This document shows, in pieces, positions 1 through 9,002 of a stretch of DNA of 64,000 bases; the first letter of the stretch is position 1; each line of letters begins with the position of its first letter. Both the position numbers and the translations under genes were made by a program. The DNA is from Paenibacillus sp. GM2 (GTDB taxonomy: Bacteria > Bacillota > Bacilli > Paenibacillales > Paenibacillaceae), in the NCBI RefSeq assembly GCF_900069005.2, contig NZ_LN831279.1, forward strand, positions 1,559,453 to 1,623,452, read 5' to 3'. A model generated the notes under the pieces. The model did not search any database. It saw nothing but the letters and a program-made list of their open reading frames with translations, and was not told the DNA's origin.

Positions 1-1082
1 TTGAGAAAAACGGGGGCCAGGTGATTACTGAGACGACCGCCAAAAAGCTGATAACCGGAACGAATGGCGAAGTTACGGGAGTGGTAGCCGAGAAGAAGGA
101 CGGTACTACACTTGAGGTTACAGCCAAGAGCATCATAATGGCCACCGGCGGTTATGCGGCCAACAAAGAGATGGTTAAGGAGGCCTTTGGATTTGAAGGC
201 ATCAATGGCGGGCTGGGGCAAAATATCGGCGAAGGACTGGAGATGGCCTGGGCAGCGGGAGCCAAGGTCCCGGACAACTTCGGCGGCCAAATGCTGCACC
301 AAACACTTGCCAGAGCTACTGGTAAGCTGAAGGAGCAATACACTTCATTTGAAGCCAGCTATCCGCTGATGCTCAGCTACTTGCCAAACTTTATGAATGT
401 CGGGCCATCCGGGGCAAGATTCCGCGATGAGGCGGCCACGTTAGAAGCGGTAGCTGCCGCTAATACAAGTGCCTTTAACGGTCCTTATCATTTGGTTATT
501 GTATCTCAATCACAAATTGATGCATTGACGACACAAGGCATGAACGGTGTGAGAGCGCCTGGCCTTCCAGGCATGCCACCGGAGTTTTATGCCGACTTCC
601 AAGCTCAATTCAAGCTGGATACGCCATGGAAAAATGCACAGCAAGTCTTTGACTCGATGGTGGAGAACGGAGACGGGTACAAGGGCGGCACGATCGAGGA
701 GCTGGCGAAGAACGCCGGTATGGATGCCGATGTATTGAAGAACGCCTTCAATAAATATCAAGAGGCTATTCGTACCGGGGTGGATACTGAGTTCGGCAAA
801 TCGAAGGCTTATTTGCAATCGATGGGAGAGAGTGGATCGTATTATGCCATTATCGCTGAGATCAACAATCTCGGCTCAGTAGGCGGTTTACTCGTTAATA
901 CCGATTTTCAGGTACTGAATGACAAGCGGGTGCCGGTTCCTGGATTGTTCGCCGTGGGTCTGGAATCGGAAGGCGTACTGTTTAATGATACCTATGTCGG
1001 CAACGGCGTCGGGATCGGTTATTCATTTACTTCCGGTCGGCTTGGAGGAGAACGTGCGGCCGCTAAAGCGCTGGCCAACTGA
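1..1082 (+). CDS. FAD-dependent fumarate reductase/flavocytochrome c-like flavoprotein, 5' truncated
   Basis: The reading frame is already open at base 3, so the N-terminus (FAD dinucleotide-binding motif) lies outside the window. The visible part contains the IIMATGGYAANK segment typical of the central part of fumarate reductase/succinate dehydrogenase flavoproteins, and near the end GLFAVGLESEGVLFNDTYVG, the C-terminal FAD-contact region of the flavocytochrome c/urocanate reductase group. Such proteins reduce fumarate or related unsaturated acids; many soluble or exported Firmicute versions also carry an FMN-binding domain, which would have to be upstream here. The substrate cannot be told from this fragment. 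A strong hairpin follows the stop codon. Confidence 0.85.
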   Translation, partial: EKNGGQVITETTAKKLITGTNGEVTGVVAEKKDGTTLEVTAKSIIMATGGYAANKEMVKEAFGFEGINGGLGQNIGEGLEMAWAAGAKVPDNFGGQMLHQTLARATGKLKEQYTSFEASYPLMLSYLPNFMNVGPSGARFRDEAATLEAVAAANTSAFNGPYHLVIVSQSQIDALTTQGMNGVRAPGLPGMPPEFYADFQAQFKLDTPWKNAQQVFDSMVENGDGYKGGTIEELAKNAGMDADVLKNAFNKYQEAIRTGVDTEFGKSKAYLQSMGESGSYYAIIAEINNLGSVGGLLVNTDFQVLNDKRVPVPGLFAVGLESEGVLFNDTYVGNGVGIGYSFTSGRLGGERAAAKALAN

Positions 1083-1138
1083 CTTTACTTGGGCTGTGAA
1101 GCTGTAAAACAATCTGTTTAATCATTTGATTCCAAAAA

Positions 1139-1174
1139 GGTCCAGCCGAGGGGGAAACCCCCGGCCGGACCTTT
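1139..1174 (+). terminator. Rho-independent terminator after the flavoprotein gene
   Basis: GGTCC-GCCG-GGGG stem closing on AAA, with the mirrored CCCC-CGGC-GGACC arm followed by TTT. It lies 57 bases after the stop codon. Confidence 0.75.
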
Positions 1175-1225
1175 GAGCACTTATTCGAAATCAGAGGTTA
1201 AAAAATTTGAAAGGATGAAAACACA

Positions 1226-1612
1226 ATGAGACTTACAAAAAGCAGTCTTATTTGTCTTGCCCTCGCGCTGATGATGTCGTTCACTTTTGTTGCTTGCAGC
1301 AGTGAAAGAAATATAACAAGCAATACCTTTTCCAGCATTGACAACGCTGACATTCCCGATATTTTAGAACAGACAGTTGGCACGTTAGGGAACACATATT
1401 TCACCTCCGGCATAACTGACAACAAGGAGTACCAATCTTATTTTCGCGTAATCTTTGAGAACACGACGGAAGACGATTATGCCACACTGATGACGCATTA
1501 TCAATCGGATTCATCTGGAACCGATGAGAACGGCTCCCTGCTCTTTGAGTGGGGATGGCTCCAAGTAACTCCTGAAGATGGTTCAATAACTATTAACGCA
1601 TACATCAAGTAA
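1226..1612 (+). CDS. Small predicted lipoprotein of unknown function
   Basis: A 128-residue protein with a positively charged start, a hydrophobic stretch at about residues 6-22 and a lipobox ending FVAC, so the cysteine at about residue 24 should be lipidated and the protein anchored outside the membrane. The rest is acidic and Ser/Thr-rich, with a short C-terminal part (FEWGWLQVTPEDGSITI) that may form a beta domain. AAGGATG lies 8 bases before the ATG. I do not recognise the family. It stands alone between two terminator-like structures. Confidence 0.7.
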   Translation: MRLTKSSLICLALALMMSFTFVACSSERNITSNTFSSIDNADIPDILEQTVGTLGNTYFTSGITDNKEYQSYFRVIFENTTEDDYATLMTHYQSDSSGTDENGSLLFEWGWLQVTPEDGSITINAYIK

Positions 1613-1630
1613 ATATTTGGTTATAAGGGA

Positions 1631-1695
1631 TTCTAGGAGAAATGTAAGGCTTGGGAGAGCCTAGAATTGTGGTGACTGTCCTTTTGACAGTCACC
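1631..1695 (+). repeat. Two adjacent hairpins downstream of the lipoprotein gene
   Basis: TTCTAGG at 1631-1637 pairs with CCTAGAA at 1660-1666. Immediately after, GGTGACTGTC (1671-1680) pairs perfectly with GACAGTCACC (1686-1695) across a CTTTT loop. Neither is followed by a clean T tract, so they may be weak terminators, a structured 3' UTR or a small RNA. Apart from these and the doubtful short ORF at 1799, I see nothing else between 1613 and 2093. Confidence 0.5.
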
Positions 1696-1798
1696 GTGCT
1701 TCGATTTGTACATTAGCTGAACAAATCGTAAAGGATAACGTATTGATGTCTTAAGACGACATAAGATAAAATGAAATCGAGACGCAAAACGAATAGGT

Positions 1799-2026
1799 GT
1801 GGCGAATCCGGACATGGAACAACAGTTACTATTTGATCTGAAAAGTACTTTTGAAGACCTCATGAAACAGAATCTTGCCGTAACAACTGAACGCATTAGA
1901 AAAAAGCTCAAAGCCAGTTATGAGGAAAGGCAAAAGAAATGCAGCAGAGGCATTTTTGGATATGATATTGCAGATAGGCGGGAAGACGAGGGGATCCCCT
2001 CGTCTTTTGCATGGGAGCCGCTTTGA
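1799..2026 (+). CDS. Doubtful short ORF, helical and charged, overlapping a terminator
   Basis: A 75-codon frame starting at GTG with only a weak upstream AATAGG. The first 50 residues are rich in Lys, Arg and Glu and look like a real amphipathic helical protein (for example TTERIRKKLKASYEERQKK). The last 25 codons run through a perfect palindrome at 1983-2006 that looks like a terminator, which argues against an intact gene. It may be the remnant of a longer gene. No family recognised. Confidence 0.3.
   Translation: MANPDMEQQLLFDLKSTFEDLMKQNLAVTTERIRKKLKASYEERQKKCSRGIFGYDIADRREDEGIPSSFAWEPL
1983..2010 (+). terminator. Perfect 24-nt palindrome with T tract
   Basis: AAGACGAGGGGA followed directly by its exact reverse complement and TTTTGC. 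It sits inside the end of the doubtful 1799 frame and 88 bases before the Gfo/Idh/MocA gene. Confidence 0.6.
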
Positions 2027-2093
2027 TTTCTATAAAAAGCTAGAATATAGTGGAGACATGGAATCGTGAGAACCTATCGGGGAGGAAATTACA

Positions 2094-3032
2094 ATGCGTG
2101 TTGGTATTATAGGACTTGGCGATATTGCCAAGAAGGCGTATTTACCGGTAATGACAGATCGAGAAGATATCGAGCTCGTGCTGTGTACGAGAAATAGCCA
2201 GACTTTGGAGCATTTACAGGCTAAATATCGGGTCGCCGAGACGGCGGGAAGTGTGGAGCAGCTCATCCAGTCCGGAATCCAGGCGGCTTTCATACATACA
2301 GCGACAGAATCGCATGCCCGGATCGCTGAACAATTAATCATTCACGGAATTCATGTGTTTGTGGATAAGCCTATTTCATATCACTATGCGGAATGCGAGA
2401 GGATTGCCAAGCTGGCGGAGGAGAAGCAAGTGCTGCTTATGGTGGGCTTCAACCGCCGTTATGCACCCATGGTCGCTTCTTTGAAAAGCGAAGCAGCACC
2501 GCGAATGATCATGCTGCAGAAGAATCGCATTGCCCTGCCTGACATGGCGCGGCGGTTTATTTTTGACGACTTCATCCATGTGATTGATACCCTGCGTTAC
2601 TTAGCTCCAGGTGGAGTGAAGCAGGTGAAGGTTTCGCCTTATATTCATGAAGGACAGCTCTACCATATTACGCTTCAGCTGGAAGGTGAGGGGTTTACGT
2701 GTATCGGAGTGATGAACCGCGACTCCGGTACGAATGAAGAAATTCTTGAGGTGATGAATCCCGGTAATAAATGGGTCGTGGATGGCTTGAATACTACCGT
2801 TCATTTTGCGAATGGCGAGAAGAAGCATCTAAAATTCAAGGATTGGGACCCCGTGTTATACCGAAGAGGCTTTGTCGATATGACAGATCACTTCCTGAGT
2901 TGTGTTCGGGAGGGCAAGCAGCCTCAAATTTCAATAAGCGATATGTTGGAGAGTCATCGAGTTTGCGAGTTGGCAGTGCAGGAGGCGGAAAGGTTAGGGG
3001 CCCTAACCTGGGAATCCAGCTCAGATACTTGA
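2094..3032 (+). CDS. Gfo/Idh/MocA family oxidoreductase
   Basis: A 312-residue NAD(P)-dependent dehydrogenase of sugar or inositol-like substrates. The N-terminal Rossmann fold opens with VGIIGLGDIAKKAYLPVM, and the FVDKPIS segment at about residues 88-96 replaces the usual EKP motif with DKP. It is followed by VGFNRRYAPM, the usual start of the substrate domain. GGGGAGGAAATT lies just before the ATG and fixes the start. The protein is slightly short for the family (usually 330-390). It is not clearly in an operon, so the substrate cannot be inferred. Confidence 0.88.
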   Translation: MRVGIIGLGDIAKKAYLPVMTDREDIELVLCTRNSQTLEHLQAKYRVAETAGSVEQLIQSGIQAAFIHTATESHARIAEQLIIHGIHVFVDKPISYHYAECERIAKLAEEKQVLLMVGFNRRYAPMVASLKSEAAPRMIMLQKNRIALPDMARRFIFDDFIHVIDTLRYLAPGGVKQVKVSPYIHEGQLYHITLQLEGEGFTCIGVMNRDSGTNEEILEVMNPGNKWVVDGLNTTVHFANGEKKHLKFKDWDPVLYRRGFVDMTDHFLSCVREGKQPQISISDMLESHRVCELAVQEAERLGALTWESSSDT

Positions 3033-3317
3033 TGGATGAAACCAATTTGCATTCTCTACGTTATAACTATCAAGAGTCAAAATAGGTTCTGGAAGGGTCT
3101 TCGGATAAAATGTCTCATCTGTATGACAGGCGGAGCGTCCATCGTGTTATTGCTGCAAGCCGGATATGAAATGCAACTTGGGGGCTATATGGGTTTGTCG
3201 CTATTCTTATCAGCATAATTATCCGTTCCGTTCGGTCGGACGAGAGTTATCCAGGCCTCTATGATTGGGGAGTTTGAACGTTAATCCGAACTAGGAATCC
3301 ATTTTCAGAAAGCAGGG

Positions 3318-4253
3318 ATGCGAATGTTTGAGGATTTGAATGAACGGCTTGCTGCGATGAAGGAAAAGGCACGCGGGATAGAGAAATGGGAGGCCAGGCT
3401 CCATCAGCTGCAGGAAGAATTGGCCGAGCTGGAGCGTACTAGGGATCAATCATATAGAAAGCTGGCTGCTGAGGAGAAGGATGTTGAACGCCTAAGCGGT
3501 ACATCGTTATCCGCCTTTATCTACTCGATCCTCGGCAAGAAGCTGGAGAAGCTTGACCAGGAGCAGCGGGAAGCGCTGGAGGCGAAGGTTAAGTATGAGC
3601 ATGCCGAACGGGCGGTTCAGGATGTGCAGCAGCAGATCGGGCAAGTACAGCAGCGGATTCGGGAGGTTCACAATTCGAAAGCGGACTATGAGCATTTATT
3701 TCAGGAGAAGGAACGACGTATTCTGGATAGCAACCCGGAGTTAAGGGAGCTTGCGGATCGTCTCGCTGAACTTATGGTACAGAAAAAAGAATTGCAAGAA
3801 GCATTGGATGCGGGAAGAAGTGTACAGGAGGATTTAAAACTGGCGGAGGAGAGTCTGAATTCGGCCAGGAACTGGGGCACTTATGATATGTTGGGCGGGG
3901 GTATGATCTCGACCCATATCAAGCACAGCCGCATTGATGAGGCGATGGAGCATGTGTATCGGGCGGAGAACCATCTGCAGCGATTCAGTAAGGAATTGCG
4001 CGATGTAGGCGGTACTTTAGCTGTAGATATGAAGATCGAAGGCTTTCTCACCTTTACCGACTATTTCTTCGATAATTTGATTACGGACTGGTTTGTTCAG
4101 GGACGGATCAAGGAGATATTAAATCAGGTCATCACCAAGGCATCCCAAGTGGATGAGCTCATGGATCATTTGTCCGGATCGGAGCGTCAAGCCGAACAAC
4201 AAGTTGAAGTATTGCACCGGCAATATGTACAGATGGTTGAGACCTATCAATAG
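3318..4253 (+). CDS. Long coiled-coil protein of unknown function
   Basis: 311 residues, almost all alpha-helical. Residues about 10-70 and 80-190 have dense heptad-like runs (for example LHQLQEELAELERTRD and QQQIGQVQQRIREV). A globular part around 190-270 contains aromatic residues (FLTFTDYFFDNLITDWF), and a final helix ends the protein. There is no signal peptide or membrane segment, so it is probably cytoplasmic. A second ATG at 3324 has better spacing to AGCAGGGATG than the one at 3318, so the true start may be two codons later. It is followed by a strong terminator and is transcribed alone. The family is not recognised. Confidence 0.75.
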   Translation: MRMFEDLNERLAAMKEKARGIEKWEARLHQLQEELAELERTRDQSYRKLAAEEKDVERLSGTSLSAFIYSILGKKLEKLDQEQREALEAKVKYEHAERAVQDVQQQIGQVQQRIREVHNSKADYEHLFQEKERRILDSNPELRELADRLAELMVQKKELQEALDAGRSVQEDLKLAEESLNSARNWGTYDMLGGGMISTHIKHSRIDEAMEHVYRAENHLQRFSKELRDVGGTLAVDMKIEGFLTFTDYFFDNLITDWFVQGRIKEILNQVITKASQVDELMDHLSGSERQAEQQVEVLHRQYVQMVETYQ

Positions 4254-4269
4254 TGAACCGCGATGGAAT

Positions 4270-4316
4270 AGAGACTGCGCACGTATGAAGTAGATACGTC
4301 CGTGGTCTCTTTTTTT
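4270..4316 (+). terminator. Terminator after the coiled-coil gene
   Basis: AGAGAC...ACGTAT stem pairs with ATACGT...GTCTCT and is followed by seven T residues. Confidence 0.85.
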
Positions 4317-4433
4317 ATGAAATAGCGAATCTTTGACAGAAGTAACCTTCACAAAAAATCAGTTTGCCCGATTTGGAGAAGCAGTGTTACACTGTAACGC
4401 GGACAGTATATCAATGGACAGGAGTGTTCCTTC

Positions 4434-6281
4434 GTGTCAAAGATTCGCAGATTTTATCTCAATCATCTGAAGCGAAAAATGTTCAACAAGATTATTCTGT
4501 TGTATTCAGCGGTCATGATGGTGCTGTTCGTAACCGCAGCGGTTCTGGTGTATCAGTATCAGCTGCAGCGGATTATCCGCGAAGAGACGGATGCCAATAT
4601 GAAGACGGCGCAGGTTCTCAGCATTTATCTTAATAGGCAATATGAGAATATTCAGAATACGATTCAGCAGATCTATGGGGATGCGACGCTTAGCGATGAT
4701 CTGGTCTATTTTCTTAATAATCCCTATGAAAACTATCTGGGTTACCGTCTGAATCAATTTACGAAGACGAATGAGCAGCGGCTGCGCTCCTACAGCACCT
4801 TAGTTAAAAATTATATGGAGCAGGAGTCTGGGGCTAAGAGGGTGTCCATCTACAGCTACCCGCGCAAATTTGGCATGAATTTTGAAAGAGAGAAGCAACA
4901 GTTGCAATATGAAAGCGGTTCCGATGAGACATGGAACAATTGGCTGATGACGCGCCGCGCCTACACTTGGGACACGGTGAGCAATAGTCCGGAAGCCGGT
5001 ACCACGGCAAAATCGACTTCTGCCCAGATTTATTCCTATGCGCGGGAGCTTCAGGATCCATGGACACTGGATCGAATTGGCATGCTGGTCGTTGATTTTG
5101 ACAGCAAGCAGCTGGCAAATTGGTTAAGCAGTCGGGTACCTGCTACGCATGGGCAAATGCTGGTCATGACTTCACAAGGCAAGGTTCTATACGATTCCAC
5201 AGGGGAATATGTTGGACAGGATTATCCTTATCGCTATGAGTTGAACACAGCAGGCAAATGGGTCGACTTGGATGAACCCTCCAGGATCAATGTGCTCGAT
5301 ACCGGGAATGCCGGATTGACCGTCATAGGCATCGTGTCCAAATCCTCGATTGAGGCAAGCACCGGCAGCCTTCGCAATACATTGATACTCATTACATTAT
5401 TGTTCTTTGTGGCCAGCTTCGTGCTGACTTCTACCGTGATGAGGAAATTCTCCAAGAAGATTCGCAGAATCATCGTCTCGATGAGCCGCATAGGGGAAGG
5501 AGACCTGTCAACGCGGATTCAGATGCCTGGGGAGGATGAATTGCAACAAATTTCACAAAGATTTAATGATATGTGTGAGAGGCTTGAACAATATATTGAT
5601 AAAATGTACACCTCGGAAATCAAACAGAAGCATGCTGAGCTGGTAGCTCTGCAATCCCAGATTAACCCGCATTTTTTGTACAATACGCTTGAGTCGATTC
5701 GGATGAAGGCATATTCGGAGGGAGCTCGGGATGTCGGCAAGATGGTGTATAGTCTTTCCGTGATGTTCAAAGGCATGGTGAAGAAAGACACGGTGATTAC
5801 GATCAAGGAAGAGATTGAGATGTGCTCTATCTATCTTGATTTGCTGCAAATCCGTTACGAGGGCCGGATTGAAGTCGCCATCGAGGTGGAGCCTGTGATC
5901 AGTGGCTGTAGTATCATTAAGCTGCTTGTGCAGCCGATTGTAGAGAATTATATTGTGCATGGATTCCGATCTCTCGATGTTGACAATCAGGTGAGGATCT
6001 CTGCGGTGCGGGAAGGGGAAAGGGTGGTAATTACTGTTCGGGACAACGGAACGGGAATTCCGGCCGAGCGCATGCAGGAGATCGACAAGATGTTGTCCGG
6101 AGCTTCTCAGCTGTCCTCCAATCTCATGGAGAAGAGCAATCCTTCAATCGGACTGATTAATGTGCATGATCGAATCCGGATGAACTATGGGGAGGAATAT
6201 GGTCTGAGCGTGTCCAGTGAGCCTGGAAAAGGTACGGAGGTGCGCATGGAAATACCGATGCTGAAAGAAGGGATACTTTAA
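4434..6281 (+). CDS. YesM-like sensor histidine kinase
   Basis: 615 residues. The GTG start is set by AGGAG ten bases upstream. Two membrane segments (about residues 22-42 and 315-335) bracket an extracellular sensor domain of about 270 residues, followed by a HAMP linker (about 336-390). The LytS/YesM-type kinase domain has INPHFLYNTLE with the phosphorylated His near 413, an N-box around VENYIVHGF and a G-box DNGTGIP near 537. In this family the kinase reads extracellular sugars and phosphorylates a partner AraC-type regulator. Its stop codon overlaps the start of that regulator by one base, so the two are co-translated. The adjoining transporter and GH85 enzyme suggest a glycan-derived signal. 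Confidence 0.92.
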   Translation: MSKIRRFYLNHLKRKMFNKIILLYSAVMMVLFVTAAVLVYQYQLQRIIREETDANMKTAQVLSIYLNRQYENIQNTIQQIYGDATLSDDLVYFLNNPYENYLGYRLNQFTKTNEQRLRSYSTLVKNYMEQESGAKRVSIYSYPRKFGMNFEREKQQLQYESGSDETWNNWLMTRRAYTWDTVSNSPEAGTTAKSTSAQIYSYARELQDPWTLDRIGMLVVDFDSKQLANWLSSRVPATHGQMLVMTSQGKVLYDSTGEYVGQDYPYRYELNTAGKWVDLDEPSRINVLDTGNAGLTVIGIVSKSSIEASTGSLRNTLILITLLFFVASFVLTSTVMRKFSKKIRRIIVSMSRIGEGDLSTRIQMPGEDELQQISQRFNDMCERLEQYIDKMYTSEIKQKHAELVALQSQINPHFLYNTLESIRMKAYSEGARDVGKMVYSLSVMFKGMVKKDTVITIKEEIEMCSIYLDLLQIRYEGRIEVAIEVEPVISGCSIIKLLVQPIVENYIVHGFRSLDVDNQVRISAVREGERVVITVRDNGTGIPAERMQEIDKMLSGASQLSSNLMEKSNPSIGLINVHDRIRMNYGEEYGLSVSSEPGKGTEVRMEIPMLKEGIL

Positions 6282-7831
6282 TGAAAAAGGTGTTTTTTGT
6301 AGATGATGAGCCATTGATCGCTCAAGGTCTCAGCTCGATTACCGACTGGCAGCAGTACGGTATTGAAATAGCCGGATCGGCGAATGATGGAGAGACCGCC
6401 TTGCAGCGGATTATGGAGGAACCGATCGATCTATTAATTACGGACATTATGATGCCCCGTATGAACGGACTGGAATTGATCCGCAGGGTGAAGCAGATTC
6501 ATCCTCGCACGCGCTTTATAGTGCTGAGTGGCTATGAGGAATTCGAGTATGTAAAAGTGGGAATTACGCTCGGAATTGAGAATTACATATTGAAGCCGAT
6601 TAACATTGATGAACTGGAATCGACGATCCGACATATTCGCGGAGATTGGGAGCGGGAAGAGCTGAATCTGTTCCGGTATGAGGAGGATTGGAGGGTGCTG
6701 CGCAGCAATATTCTGCAGCGCTGGGTTCTGGGCGAGATCGAAGGTCAGGAATTCAAGCATCGTGCCGAATTGCTGGGAATTCCGCTCCATTATAAATATG
6801 TTCAGGCCGTGATGTTCCGCGTCATCTCGGAAGAGAAGCCGATCTCCCGGCTGTACCGTCTGCACGGATTGTGCGAGGAATGCGGAGTTATCGCACGGGA
6901 AGCTATCGAAGAAGAGGATGAGGTGATCTGCTTCCCGGATGCGGACGAAGATCTGGTGATGCTGTATGTCTCTGATCATCCCGAGCATCATCAGTCCATA
7001 CTGGAGAATGCCCCCGACACGGCGAGGAGAATCTCTGAGATGACGGGATTGCCGGTATGGGCGGTAAGCAGTGCTGTAAGCAGCGATTTCTATGGTGTTC
7101 AGGACAGCTACAAGCAAGCCAAGCAGGTGTTCCAGCAATGGCTGATCTCTTGTCAGGATCAAACGGTATATATGAATGGACCGCATACGAAAGTGGAGGG
7201 GGCTCATTCAGTAATATGGGATCAGGAACATTATGTGAGACTACTGATCGATGGGAAACAAGAGCCTGTTATCGAATTCATCGAGTCGCTGCTCCTCGGG
7301 CAGTTCGAGCATGATATTATCCCGAGAAGCGAATGTATGAATATGGCGATTCAGCTTATGCTGAGTGCGAAGGATATGGAGGCTCACCCCGATTATAGCG
7401 AGGTATTTGCCGCGCTTGCCAGGATGAACACGATTCAGGGATTGATTCGCCATGTTAGCTCTGTGGTACAGCGCAGCCTGGGGAACAGAGACACCGTTCA
7501 GCAGGAATATAGCGGGCATGTGGCCATGCTGCTTGAGCAGGTGAGAGAGCACTATGCCGAGGAATTGTCGCTTAAAACGTTAAGCCAGAAGCTGGATATG
7601 CATCCGAACTATTTAGGTCAGCTGTTTCAGCAGGAGGTTGGCCTTAGCTTTTCGGATTACGTGAACCAGTATCGGATTGAGAAAGCAACGCAGTTGTTAA
7701 TTCATACGGATCAGAAGACGGCGGAGATTGCAGTCAGCGTGGGTTATATCGATACGTCTTATTTCTACCGGCAGTTCAAGAAATATGCGGGGGTATCTCC
7801 GACAGAACTAAGGCATATGTACACGAAGTAA
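6281..7831 (+). CDS. YesN-like response regulator with AraC-type DNA-binding domain
   Basis: 516 residues. The receiver domain (about 1-120) has the acidic pair in FVDDEP, the phospho-acceptor Asp55 in LLITDIMMPRMNG and the conserved Lys in YILKPI. A middle region of about 280 residues is of unknown role. The AraC/XylS double helix-turn-helix is at about 410-515 (LSLKTLSQKLDMHPNYLGQL, then TAEIAVSVGYIDTSYFYRQF). It should be activated by the kinase encoded just upstream and should drive the downstream permease, binding-protein and glycosidase genes. Tandem TTGTACATAT repeats before the first permease are a candidate target. Confidence 0.92.
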   Translation: MKKVFFVDDEPLIAQGLSSITDWQQYGIEIAGSANDGETALQRIMEEPIDLLITDIMMPRMNGLELIRRVKQIHPRTRFIVLSGYEEFEYVKVGITLGIENYILKPINIDELESTIRHIRGDWEREELNLFRYEEDWRVLRSNILQRWVLGEIEGQEFKHRAELLGIPLHYKYVQAVMFRVISEEKPISRLYRLHGLCEECGVIAREAIEEEDEVICFPDADEDLVMLYVSDHPEHHQSILENAPDTARRISEMTGLPVWAVSSAVSSDFYGVQDSYKQAKQVFQQWLISCQDQTVYMNGPHTKVEGAHSVIWDQEHYVRLLIDGKQEPVIEFIESLLLGQFEHDIIPRSECMNMAIQLMLSAKDMEAHPDYSEVFAALARMNTIQGLIRHVSSVVQRSLGNRDTVQQEYSGHVAMLLEQVREHYAEELSLKTLSQKLDMHPNYLGQLFQQEVGLSFSDYVNQYRIEKATQLLIHTDQKTAEIAVSVGYIDTSYFYRQFKKYAGVSPTELRHMYTK

Positions 7832-7851
7832 ATATCCTTTACCAGCGCTGG

Positions 7852-7884
7852 GAATCGTCCGTGTAATACGGGCGGTTCTTTAAT
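7852..7884 (+). terminator. Possible attenuating hairpin between regulator and permease genes
   Basis: GAATCGTCCGT pairs imperfectly with ACGGGCGGTTC across GTAAT and is followed by TTTAATTTT. It separates the two-component genes from the transporter genes. Confidence 0.5.
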
Positions 7885-7916
7885 TTTGTACATATTTCTT
7901 TAATTTGTACATATGA
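7880..7916 (+). promoter_or_regulatory. Tandem direct repeat, candidate binding site of the AraC-type regulator
   Basis: TTGTACATAT occurs at 7886-7895 and again at 7905-7914, each preceded by TTTAAT. The start-to-start distance is 19 bases, close to two helical turns, as expected for an AraC-family dimer on direct repeats. It lies about 140 bases before the first transporter gene. Confidence 0.4.
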
Positions 7917-8054
7917 TTCGAGCATTTTTCAACTTGTTGCAGGCAGCGCTTTCTTGGGAAAATAGAAGCAGTTAGAAGATGCTAGATTCCATATTCCATC
8001 CAAGCGGGCTTTTTAGGCACCAGAGGATGACAGCAGTAAAGGGGGGAGAGAATC

Positions 8055-8984
8055 ATGGCAGCATTTTTGAAAAAAGTGATTAGAAACAGGGCCTTGCTGA
8101 TCATGATTTTGCCAGGGACAATTTGGTTTTTAATTTTTGCTTATTTGCCTATGTTCGGTACGGTTCTTGCATTTAAGGATTTCCGAATTAGCCGCGATGG
8201 CTTCTTTGCCAGCGTGATTAACAGCAAGTGGGTCGGGTTCAAAAATTTCGAGTATTTGTTTTCAACTAATGATGCTTACATCATTACCAGAAACACGATA
8301 TTGTACAATCTGTTCTTCATTTTCCTGGGGCTTATCATCGCGGTTGCTTTTGCGATTATGCTGAGTGAATTGGTGAACAAGAAGATGGCGAAGGTGTATC
8401 AGACAGGGATGTTCCTGCCGCACTTCCTATCATGGGTTATTATCAGTTATTTCGCCTTTACCTTCCTGAGCATGGATAAGGGAACGCTGAACCACCTTAT
8501 TACACTCTTCGGCGGAGACAAAATAAGCTGGTATTCCGAACCGAAGTATTGGCCGTTCATCCTTGTACTTGTCGGGATCTGGAAAGGGGTTGGCTATAAC
8601 AGCGTCGTCTATCTCGCTTCTCTTACAGGTATCGATAAATCCTATTATGAAGCTGCGGTCATTGATGGGGCGACGAAGTGGAAGCAAATTCGTTATATCA
8701 CGATACCTCTGCTTAAACCGTTAATGATTATTTTGACGATTCTGGCTATCGGCGGAATTTTCCGTTCAGACTTTGGTCTGTTCTATCAATTGCCTAAGGA
8801 TTCGGGTGCGCTGTATCCAGTGACCAACGTTATCGATACCTTCGTATATCGCGGCCTGATCAATATGGGTGATATCGGAATGAGTACGGCAGCCGGGCTG
8901 TATCAATCACTTGTTGGCTTGGTGCTGATCTTGCTCGCGAACTACATCGTCAGAAAAATCGAAAGAGATCATGCGATCTTCTAA
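8055..8984 (+). CDS. LplB-type sugar ABC transporter permease
   Basis: 309 residues with six predicted membrane segments. The ABC-permease EAA loop is at about 199-220 (EAAVIDGATKWKQIRYITIP), where the ATPase docks. The start NRALLIMILPGTIWFLIFAY is typical of the LplB subfamily. GGGGGGAGAG precedes the ATG. With the next gene it forms the membrane channel for an oligosaccharide. As usual in this family, no dedicated ATPase is nearby; a shared MsmX-like ATPase encoded elsewhere would be needed. Confidence 0.93.
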   Translation: MAAFLKKVIRNRALLIMILPGTIWFLIFAYLPMFGTVLAFKDFRISRDGFFASVINSKWVGFKNFEYLFSTNDAYIITRNTILYNLFFIFLGLIIAVAFAIMLSELVNKKMAKVYQTGMFLPHFLSWVIISYFAFTFLSMDKGTLNHLITLFGGDKISWYSEPKYWPFILVLVGIWKGVGYNSVVYLASLTGIDKSYYEAAVIDGATKWKQIRYITIPLLKPLMIILTILAIGGIFRSDFGLFYQLPKDSGALYPVTNVIDTFVYRGLINMGDIGMSTAAGLYQSLVGLVLILLANYIVRKIERDHAIF

Positions 8985-9002
8985 TTTAACGGAGGTGCTC
9001 AT

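Noticed and set aside
3036..3218. 60-codon ORF after the Gfo/Idh/MocA gene
   Set aside because: No ribosome site, no conserved-looking composition, and it begins right at the upstream stop.
6434..7207. 257-codon minus-strand ORF inside the response regulator gene
   Set aside because: The + strand encodes a clear receiver and AraC domain; the shadow has no recognisable motif.
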